5,134 nucleotides of DNA, taken from positions 1-5,134 of the forward strand of contig JAGCLI010000036.1 in the NCBI GenBank assembly GCA_017647065.1. Direction: 5' to 3'. The notes under the pieces are model-generated. The model was not told the origin of the DNA. It searched no databases and saw only the letters and a list, made by a program, of their open reading frames with translations. Shown here one piece after another: positions 1 through 5,134 of this stretch. The position numbers and the translations under genes are program-made. Source of the DNA: Bacteroidales bacterium (GTDB taxonomy: Bacteria > Bacteroidota > Bacteroidia > Bacteroidales > P3). Every line of letters starts with the position of its first letter. Within the stretch, counting starts at the first letter, position 1.

Positions 1-1012
1 CCAATTTATATAAGAAAGGTTCTGTAAAATTAAGGAAAGTATATCCATATCTCACTGCTCTACGAAGTATTCTTCTAATAACATAACCAGCCTTTGCATT
101 AGAAGGAAGTTGTCCGTCTGCTATTGCAAAAGATATTGCTCTAATATGGTCTGCACAAACTCTCATTGCAACATCTTTTTCCTTATTTTCAGAATACACA
201 ACCTTTGCTTCTTTTGCTAAGAATTGAATCATTGGTTGGAAAACGTCAGTATCGTAATTTGATTTTTTGCCTTGTAAAACCATACAAAGACGTTCAAATC
301 CCATACCTGTATCAATATTTTTTTCTTTCAATGGCACAAGACTTCCATCAGCCATACGATTAAATTCCATAAACACAAGGTTCCAAATTTCAATAACCAA
401 TGGATTATCTTTATTTACTAAATCTTTGCCATCTATTTTCTTTCTATCTTCATCATCTCTTAAATCAACGTGAATTTCAGAACACCCTCCACAAGGTCCT
501 GTTTCACCCATTTCCCAAAAGTTATCCTTTTTACTTCCAAATATTATTCTATCTTCTGCAATCCATTCCTTCCAATAATCATAGGCTTCATTATCTGCCT
601 TCAATCCATCATTATCATCTCCTCCAAAAACAGTTACATATATTCTATCCTTATCTATTGCATAAACCTTTGTAAGAAGTTCCCAAGCGTATGCTATTGC
701 ATCTTTTTTAAAGTAATCACCAAAAGACCAATTACCCAACATTTCAAACATAGTATGATGATAAGTATCGTGTCCTACCTCTTCCAAATCATTATGTTTA
801 CCACTTACTCTCAAACATTTTTGAGAATCGGCTGCCGAAGGATAAGGTTTTGTAACATTACCTAAGAATATATCTTTAAATTGATTCATTCCCGCATTAG
901 TAAACAATAATGTAGGATCATTTTTCACTGTTATAGGTGAAGAAGCAACTATTGTATGACCTTTTGACGCAAAAAAATCAAGAAAGGTCTTTCTTATCTC
1001 ATAAGATGTCAT
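1..1012 (-). CDS. alaS: Alanyl-tRNA synthetase, N-terminal part (runs off left edge)
   Basis: Cytosolic class II aminoacyl-tRNA synthetase that activates alanine with ATP and loads it onto tRNA-Ala. Translating the minus strand from the ATG at 1012-1010 gives 337 codons without a stop; the family is about 870 residues, so the remaining tRNA-recognition, editing and C-Ala regions lie outside the window. The start is typical ([14 protein letters not shown]). Visible family blocks are [15 protein letters not shown] (37-51), the motif 2 stretch [16 protein letters not shown] (65-80) with Arg68, [17 protein letters not shown] (85-101), [13 protein letters not shown] (207-219), the motif 3 stretch DTGMGFERL (234-242), and [20 protein letters not shown] (299-318). 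Asp234 aligns with the alanine-recognition aspartate known from the E. coli enzyme (Asp235). One oddity: the usual GPCGPCSEI block reads GPCGGCSEI, with Gly176. Codons favour NNT (GAT, AAT), unlike the rightward genes. It is divergent from the serine lyase gene. Identification is certain. Confidence 0.97.
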   Translation of the reverse strand, partial: MTSYEIRKTFLDFFASKGHTIVASSPITVKNDPTLLFTNAGMNQFKDIFLGNVTKPYPSAADSQKCLRVSGKHNDLEEVGHDTYHHTMFEMLGNWSFGDYFKKDAIAYAWELLTKVYAIDKDRIYVTVFGGDDNDGLKADNEAYDYWKEWIAEDRIIFGSKKDNFWEMGETGPCGGCSEIHVDLRDDEDRKKIDGKDLVNKDNPLVIEIWNLVFMEFNRMADGSLVPLKEKNIDTGMGFERLCMVLQGKKSNYDTDVFQPMIQFLAKEAKVVYSENKEKDVAMRVCADHIRAISFAIADGQLPSNAKAGYVIRRILRRAVRYGYTFLNFTEPFLYKL

Positions 1013-1045
1013 AATTCTATAATATTAAAAGATTATTAAAACGTG

Positions 1046-1053
1046 CAAAGATA
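1046..1053 (-). promoter_or_regulatory. Putative alaS promoter, -7 element TATCTTTG
   Basis: On the minus strand TATCTTTG, followed by CA, matches the Bacteroidota primary-sigma -7 consensus TAnnTTTG. Transcription would start near 1040, giving a leader of about 28 nt before the alaS ATG at 1012. No convincing TTTG -33 element is present at the expected distance (around 1072-1077), where the sequence is instead the -7 element of the opposing promoter. The assignment rests on consensus match and position only. Confidence 0.6.
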
Positions 1054-1065
1054 CGAAATATTTTG

Positions 1066-1073
1066 TAATTTTG
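1066..1073 (+). promoter_or_regulatory. Putative promoter of the rightward operon, -7 element TAATTTTG
   Basis: TAATTTTG matches TAnnTTTG and is followed by CA, as in its minus-strand partner. A start near 1079-1081 would leave a very short leader of about 20 nt before the serine lyase ATG at 1099. The -33 region expected around 1041-1047 has no TTTG and overlaps the alaS -7 element. This is the only credible promoter for the three rightward genes in the window. It is based on consensus and location. Confidence 0.55.
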
Positions 1074-1098
1074 CAGGCTGAAATACTAAAAAAATACT

Positions 1099-2313
1099 AT
1101 GGAAAGTATAAGAGAAATATTTAGAATCGGCTATGGCCCTTCGAGTTCACATACTATGGGACCAAGAAAAGCCTCTGAATTATTTTTAAAAGATAATATT
1201 GAAGCAAAGCATTTTGAAATAACACTTTATGGTTCCTTAGCCGCAACAGGACAAGGAAACTTAACAGATAAAGCTATATTAGATGTATTAGGAACAGAAA
1301 GAACAATAATACATTGGAAAAGCGATACTTTTTTAGACCTTCACCCAAATGCTATGATGTTTGAATCCTTTGATGAAAAAGGAAATCTACTACAAAAAAG
1401 AACAATGTATAGCATCGGAGGAGGAAAAGTAATAGAAGAAGATTCAAACTTAGGGTTAGAAATAAAAGAAGTCTATCCTCACCACAACCTAACAGAAATC
1501 CTTCAATACATAGATGAAAACGGATTGACTTTTTGGGAATATGTCCAAGAATTTGAAAGCAATGACATTTGGGATTATTTATCAGAAGTCTTGCAAGTAA
1601 TGAAAAAATCTGTTGAAGACGGACTAAACGAAGAAGGAGTATTGCCAGGGGGATTGCGTTTAAGAAGAAAAGCAATGTCTTATTACACAAAAGCAAGAAG
1701 TTACAAACCTTCACTTAAAGGAAGATGCTTAGTACAAGCCTACGCATTAGCAGTATCGGAACAAATCGCAAGTGGAGGAAAAATAGTTACAGCCCCAACA
1801 TGTGGTTCTTGTGGAATAGTACCTGCAGTTTTATATCACCTTAACACAGAACACGAATTTACAGACAAACAAATAATTCGCTCAATAGCAACCGCAGGAT
1901 TGATTGGCAATGTAATAAAATACAATGCCTCAATCTCAGGAGCAGAAGTAGGATGTCAAGGAGAAGTCGGCTCAGCTTGTTCAATGGCAGCGGCAGCAGC
2001 TAATCAACTCTTTGGAGGTACACCACAACAAATAGAATATGCAGCAGAAATAGGACTTGAACATCACCTTGGATTAACATGCGACCCTGTTTGCGGATTA
2101 GTTCAAGTACCTTGCATTGAAAGAAATGCCTTCGCTGCACTTAGAGCCTTAGATGCTAATCTTTATGCAATGATGTCCGATGGCAATCACGTGATTTCAT
2201 TTGACAAAGTAGTAGAAACAATGAAACAAACAGGAAAAGACCTACCATCTCTTTACAAAGAAACTGCCGAAGGAGGATTAGCCGTAGTAGGAAAAAACTT
2301 TTGTAGAATATAA
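1099..2313 (+). CDS. sdaA: L-serine ammonia-lyase, iron-sulfur dependent, single chain
   Basis: Cytosolic enzyme that deaminates L-serine to pyruvate and ammonia using a [4Fe-4S] cluster. The 404-residue chain carries the N-terminal beta domain (SIREIFRIGYGPSSSHTMGP at 3-22; SLAATGQGN at 46-54) and a C-terminal alpha domain (PTCGSCGIVPA 233-243, GCQGEVGSACSMAAA 285-299, CDPVCGLVQVPCIERN 328-343). Cys286, Cys328 and Cys339 have the 42- and 11-residue spacings of the three cluster cysteines in the Legionella pneumophila enzyme. Cys402, third from the end, fits the C-terminal tail cysteine that caps the cluster. Cys332 is an extra cysteine where E. coli enzymes have a small residue. The ATG at 1099 gives the standard N-terminus and is preceded by an A-rich tract, not a Shine-Dalgarno. 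Such clusters are oxygen-sensitive, consistent with an anaerobic or microaerobic host. Gene 1 of a probable three-gene operon. The symbol follows common usage for this family. Confidence 0.96.
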   Translation: MESIREIFRIGYGPSSSHTMGPRKASELFLKDNIEAKHFEITLYGSLAATGQGNLTDKAILDVLGTERTIIHWKSDTFLDLHPNAMMFESFDEKGNLLQKRTMYSIGGGKVIEEDSNLGLEIKEVYPHHNLTEILQYIDENGLTFWEYVQEFESNDIWDYLSEVLQVMKKSVEDGLNEEGVLPGGLRLRRKAMSYYTKARSYKPSLKGRCLVQAYALAVSEQIASGGKIVTAPTCGSCGIVPAVLYHLNTEHEFTDKQIIRSIATAGLIGNVIKYNASISGAEVGCQGEVGSACSMAAAAANQLFGGTPQQIEYAAEIGLEHHLGLTCDPVCGLVQVPCIERNAFAALRALDANLYAMMSDGNHVISFDKVVETMKQTGKDLPSLYKETAEGGLAVVGKNFCRI

Positions 2314-2327
2314 CTCTTGATTTTAGA

Positions 2328-2364
2328 AAAATAAAACAAAGAAAAAATAAAATAAAACAAAGAA
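2328..2364 (+). repeat. 16-bp direct repeat, 21-bp period, at the SulP translation start
   Basis: AAAATAAAACAAAGAA occurs at 2328-2343 and again at 2349-2364, separated by five bases. The last base of the second copy is the A of the SulP ATG. It fills most of the 50-bp gap after the serine lyase gene. The tract is A-rich and likely unstructured, which in Bacteroidota favours translation initiation without a Shine-Dalgarno. It probably arose by a small tandem duplication. No hairpin or terminator is seen in the gap, so read-through from the upstream gene is expected. Confidence 0.85.
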
Positions 2365-4070
2365 TGAAAAAATTAAATCTTGATGAAATTTTTCGACCAA
2401 AGTTCTTTGAGTTAATAAAAACAAGAAGCTACTCAAAAGAACTATTCATTAAAGACCTAACAGCAGGTATAATTGTCGGAGTTGTTGCAATACCCTTAGC
2501 AATTGCATTCGGTATAGCATCGGGAGTAAGTCCTCAACAAGGTCTAATCACAGCAATAATTGCCGGAGTTTTAATATCAATCTTTGGAGGCTCACATGTG
2601 CAAATTGGAGGTCCGACAGGAGCCTTCATTGTCATTATTGCAGGAATTATAGCTGAATATGGCACAAGTGGATTAGCAATTGCAACTTGCATAGCGGGCG
2701 TTTTGCTAATTTTAATGGGTATATTGAAGTTTGGAGACATAATTAAGTTTATGCCATACCCTATTATCGTAGGATTTACCTCAGGTATTGCATTAACAAT
2801 CTTCTCAACACAAATAAAAGACTTCTTTGGATTGGAAATAGCAGGTGAAGTCCCAGCAAACTTTATTGAAAAATGGATATGTTATTTTCAAAACTTCGAT
2901 TCAATCAATCCAATAGTTACAATAATGGCAGTCTTTACTGTTGCAATCTCTTTCCTATGGAGCAAAGTAACAAAAGTAATTCCAGGTTCTTTGATTGCCA
3001 TTATAGTATGTACAATAGCAACAATCATTCTTAAAAACTATGGAATCGTTATTCCTACAATAGGAAGTGTTTATCCCGAATTAAGCGGTGGAGCTGCCCT
3101 TCCAAAGCCAGAGGTTCCTGCAATCACAATAGAAAGCATAAAAGGACTAATCTCACCAGCCTTTACAATAGCAATACTTTGTGCAATTGAGAGTCTTTTA
3201 TCAGCAATGGTAGCCGATGGTGCAACGGGAAAAAAACACCATTCTAACACAGAGTTAATAGGACAAGGAATTGCAAACTTTGTATCGCCACTCTTCGGAG
3301 GAATCCCTGCAACCGGAGCAATAGCACGTACAATGGCAAACATAAACAACGGAGGCCGTACCCCGATTGCAGGTGTTGTTCACGCAATATTCCTATTATT
3401 GATTTACTTATTCTTAATGCCACTTGCAGCAAACATACCTTTTGCATGCCTTGCAGGAATATTGGTTGTAGTTTCTTACAATATGAGTGAATGGCGTTCA
3501 TTTAAAGCAATATTTAAAAACCCTAAGAGTGATGTAGTAGTACTTCTTACAACATTTTTCTTAACAGTTATCTTCGACCTTACAATTGCAATAGAAGTAG
3601 GTTTATTAATTGCCTTTGTATTATTCATTAAACGAGTAATGGAAACATCTTCTATCAAGGTAATTGAAGACGAACTTCAAAGAACAGAAGACTCAGAAAG
3701 TGAAAGCGTATATGAAAAAGTAAATAAACAAGTACAAATCTACGAAATCGATGGACCATTCTTCTTTGGAGTAGCAAACAAATTCGATGAAGTAGGTACA
3801 CGCTCTAAAAAGAATAAACCGACTGTTCGTATCATAAGAATGCGTAAAGTACCTTTTATAGACTCAACAGGATTGAAGAACCTTAGAAGCCTATGCGACA
3901 AGAGCAAGAGCGAAAAAATACAAATCATACTTTCAGGTGTAACAGAAGAGGTTTACAAAGTATTAGACAAGAGTGGATTTGCCGATTATCTTGGAAAAGA
4001 ATACATATTTGACCACATATCAAAAGCACTTGATAAAGCAAACGAACTAACAAACAATAAAACAGAATAA
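2364..4070 (+). CDS. SulP/SLC26-family anion transporter with C-terminal STAS domain
   Basis: Inner-membrane secondary transporter of the SulP family, whose members carry sulfate, bicarbonate or C4-dicarboxylates; the substrate here cannot be read from sequence. Of 568 residues, about 30-425 are membrane domain with many hydrophobic segments (for example 33-52, 60-75, 84-120, 132-147, 184-198, 206-223, 262-282, 335-372, 389-422). Family hallmarks are VAIPLAIAFGIASGVSPQQG (41-60), VQIGGPTGAF (79-88), AIESLLSAMVADGATG (274-289), SNTELIGQGIANF (294-306) and FGGIPATGAIARTMANI (311-327). Residues about 456-560 form the STAS domain, with FIDSTG (498-503) matching the conserved D-S-T/S-G site where anti-sigma-factor antagonists are phosphorylated on serine (Ser501 here). 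An acidic linker (435-450) joins the two. Length is normal for the family. The ATG at 2364 puts a short basic cytosolic tail before the first helix. It is followed without any gap by the permease gene, in the same reading frame. Confidence 0.94.
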   Translation: MKKLNLDEIFRPKFFELIKTRSYSKELFIKDLTAGIIVGVVAIPLAIAFGIASGVSPQQGLITAIIAGVLISIFGGSHVQIGGPTGAFIVIIAGIIAEYGTSGLAIATCIAGVLLILMGILKFGDIIKFMPYPIIVGFTSGIALTIFSTQIKDFFGLEIAGEVPANFIEKWICYFQNFDSINPIVTIMAVFTVAISFLWSKVTKVIPGSLIAIIVCTIATIILKNYGIVIPTIGSVYPELSGGAALPKPEVPAITIESIKGLISPAFTIAILCAIESLLSAMVADGATGKKHHSNTELIGQGIANFVSPLFGGIPATGAIARTMANINNGGRTPIAGVVHAIFLLLIYLFLMPLAANIPFACLAGILVVVSYNMSEWRSFKAIFKNPKSDVVVLLTTFFLTVIFDLTIAIEVGLLIAFVLFIKRVMETSSIKVIEDELQRTEDSESESVYEKVNKQVQIYEIDGPFFFGVANKFDEVGTRSKKNKPTVRIIRMRKVPFIDSTGLKNLRSLCDKSKSEKIQIILSGVTEEVYKVLDKSGFADYLGKEYIFDHISKALDKANELTNNKTE

Positions 4071-5134
4071 GTGAAATCAAAAAAGAACACTCTTACACTT
4101 ATACTTCTTTCACTTCTATGCCTTATTTTAATATTTCTTAGTTGCATAGTAGGAAGTGGAAGTATAAGTGTAGGTGATTCTTTAAAAGTTCTTCTCTCCC
4201 CTATTATTTCCCAAAACCTTGACGAAATAAATCCCGGAGTTCGCTACATTATTTTCAACATAAGAATACCACGAACACTCTTTGCAGCTCTTGCAGGTGC
4301 AGGACTTTCACTTTGTGGGCTTGCTTTTCAATCTATTTTTCGCAATCCACTTTCCGATCCCTACATTCTTGGCGTTTCCTCCGGTGCATCACTTGGAGCA
4401 ACCCTTGCAATAGTACTTGGATTAGAAAGTTTCATTCTTGGAATAAGTGGAATGAGTTTTCTATTTGCCTTTCTAAGCGTAATAATCATAATAAAAATAG
4501 CCTCATACGGCAATCGCATACACACAACTACCCTTTTACTTGCAGGAATCTCGATAAACTTTCTTGCCTCAGCCTTTATCTCACTTTTAATGATACTAAA
4601 TCAAGAACAAATTGAGAAAATAGTCTTTTGGACAATGGGTTCGCTTTCAAATATAGACTACAACTCACTAATAGGCGTAAGCATTGCAGTTGCAATCGGC
4701 ATAATATGTATAACCTATCACGCAAGAGATTTAAACGCCTTGCTAATAGACACACAAACAGCCAAAACACTTGGAGTAAACGTAGAAAGAACAAAAAGAA
4801 TCATTCTTTTAATCTGCACCCTAATGGTTTCACTTATTGTAAGCGAAAGTGGAGTGATAGGATTCATAGGATTAGTTGTGCCACACATTGTACGCTTAAT
4901 AATAGGCTCAGACAACAGAAAACTAATTCCTTTTTCCATATTAGGAGGAATGATATTTATGCTTTCTTCCGACCTACTTTCTCGCACACTTATGCCACCG
5001 AGCGAAATACCCGTTGGAAGCATAACAGCTTTGATAGGCTCACCTTTCTTTATCTACCTATTGTTTAACGCAAAAAAACGTTTAAAAGATTACTTAGAAA
5101 GAGCTCAAGATAGTGCAAATAAGCTATATATAGA
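4071..5134 (+). CDS. FecCD/BtuC-type ABC importer permease (3' end outside window)
   Basis: Inner-membrane permease of a type II ABC importer for iron-siderophore, haem or cobalamin; the exact ligand is not readable. From the GTG at 4071 there are 354 codons with no stop. Hallmarks are NIRIPRTLFAALAGAGLSLC (63-82), QSIFRNPLSDPYILGVSSGA (87-106), WTMGSL (187-192), AKTLGV (231-236), GVIGFIGLVVPHIVRLIIGS (261-280) with the ATPase-coupling region, and the terminal PVGSITALIGSPFFIYLL (314-331). The GTG is the first codon after the SulP TAA. It is the only reasonable start, because the first in-frame ATG is codon 128, past several helices. Family members usually end soon after the GSPFF-YLL block, but here at least 23 further residues follow (NAKKRLKDYLERAQDSANKL), mostly charged and helix-prone. 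The family's usual partners, a binding protein and an ATPase, are not in the window; an ATPase may lie downstream. Coding-strand bases are rich in C over G. Confidence 0.92.
   Translation, partial: MKSKKNTLTLILLSLLCLILIFLSCIVGSGSISVGDSLKVLLSPIISQNLDEINPGVRYIIFNIRIPRTLFAALAGAGLSLCGLAFQSIFRNPLSDPYILGVSSGASLGATLAIVLGLESFILGISGMSFLFAFLSVIIIIKIASYGNRIHTTTLLLAGISINFLASAFISLLMILNQEQIEKIVFWTMGSLSNIDYNSLIGVSIAVAIGIICITYHARDLNALLIDTQTAKTLGVNVERTKRIILLICTLMVSLIVSESGVIGFIGLVVPHIVRLIIGSDNRKLIPFSILGGMIFMLSSDLLSRTLMPPSEIPVGSITALIGSPFFIYLLFNAKKRLKDYLERAQDSANKLYI
4094..4172 (+). promoter_or_regulatory. Long predicted RNA hairpin inside the start of the permease gene
   Basis: Positions 4094-4107 pair perfectly with 4159-4172 (14 Watson-Crick pairs, TACACTTATACTTC against its complement). 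After a three-base bulge (4108-4110), 4111-4116 pairs with 4153-4158 (6 bp). After a bulge on the other side (4149-4152), 4117-4121 pairs with 4144-4148 (5 bp), closing a loop of 22 nt. The structure begins 23 nt after the GTG and covers codons 8-34. No U-tract follows, so it is not an ordinary intrinsic terminator. It could stabilise the upstream SulP message, pause ribosomes, or tune permease expression relative to SulP. The pairing is directly visible; the role is inferred. Confidence 0.6.

Larger units (their letters stand above)
1044..1075. repeat. Imperfect 32-bp palindrome spanning both divergent promoters
   Basis: The left half can be written TGCAAAnnTACnAAAT and the right half ATTTnGTAnnTTTGCA, its reverse complement. 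Thirteen of 16 position pairs are complementary, with the centre between 1059 and 1060. Each half contains one -7 element, so the dyad joins the two promoters. It may simply reflect two similar sigma sites back to back, or it could also be an operator for a dimeric regulator. The symmetry is directly visible; any function is inferred. Confidence 0.75.

Noticed and set aside
470..865. 131-codon plus-strand open frame
   Set aside because: It lies antisense to alaS, whose translation is a clear full match to the family; the plus-strand product is low-complexity (I/S/F/Y-rich) with no recognisable motif.
1013..1098. Riboswitch or T-box leader for alaS or the serine lyase
   Set aside because: The predicted leaders are only about 20-30 nt, too short for a known riboswitch or T-box.
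1352..1714. 120-codon minus-strand open frame
   Set aside because: It is the complement of the serine lyase gene; its Leu/Phe-rich product is what the complement of A-rich codons gives by chance.
1987..2002. GCA/GCG/GCT repeat in the serine lyase as a microsatellite
   Set aside because: It encodes the conserved alanine run after GCQGEVG-ACSM with mixed alanine codons, so it is explained by protein conservation.
3071..3349. Minus-strand open frame within the SulP gene
   Set aside because: It mirrors the conserved SulP core (AIESLLSA to IPATGAIART) and has no independent coding evidence.
4094..4172. Intrinsic terminator after SulP
   Set aside because: The stem is long and mostly A/U, lies inside the permease coding sequence and has no following U-run, so terminator is not the preferred reading.
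4718..5023. 101-codon minus-strand open frame
   Set aside because: It is antisense to conserved permease motifs and has no promoter or start context of its own.
4628..5068. 146-codon plus-strand open frame in another phase
   Set aside because: It overlaps the well-supported permease frame, and its product (Asn/Arg/His-rich) resembles no known protein.

Overview
The window is AT-rich bacterial chromosome that looks like Bacteroidota, most likely Bacteroidales. The evidence is the protein flavour (AlaS, a single-chain L-serine ammonia-lyase of about 400 residues, a SulP transporter), A/T-rich translation starts without a clear Shine-Dalgarno, and two TAnnTTTG elements of the Bacteroidota sigma type in the only real intergenic promoter region. 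No phage, insertion sequence, CRISPR array, tRNA or rRNA is seen; this is mostly core chromosome.

Layout. Positions 1-1012 hold the first 337 codons of alanyl-tRNA synthetase on the minus strand; the rest lies off the left edge. Positions 1013-1098 are a short divergent promoter region. Rightward from there run three closely packed genes: an iron-sulfur L-serine ammonia-lyase (1099-2313), a SulP-family anion transporter with a C-terminal STAS domain (2364-4070, after a 50-bp gap), and a FecCD/BtuC-type ABC importer permease (4071 to the right edge, still open). The permease begins with GTG directly after the transporter's stop codon. With no terminator between them, the three rightward genes are likely one transcription unit.

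How they work together. AlaS charges tRNA-Ala and is functionally separate. The serine lyase converts serine to pyruvate and ammonia in the cytosol and needs a [4Fe-4S] cluster. The SulP protein moves an inorganic or small organic anion across the inner membrane. The permease is the membrane part of an importer for an iron chelate, haem or corrinoid. Iron supply to an iron-sulfur enzyme could link the first and third, but the sequence does not prove it.

The most noteworthy non-coding signals are: (i) two divergent promoters arranged as an imperfect 32-bp palindrome, each -7 element lying where the other's -33 region should be; (ii) a long predicted RNA hairpin (14-bp perfect outer stem) within codons 8-34 of the permease gene; (iii) a 16-bp direct repeat, 21-bp period, whose second copy runs into the SulP start codon. 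I did not find a clearly new biological system; these regulatory architectures are the best candidates for follow-up.
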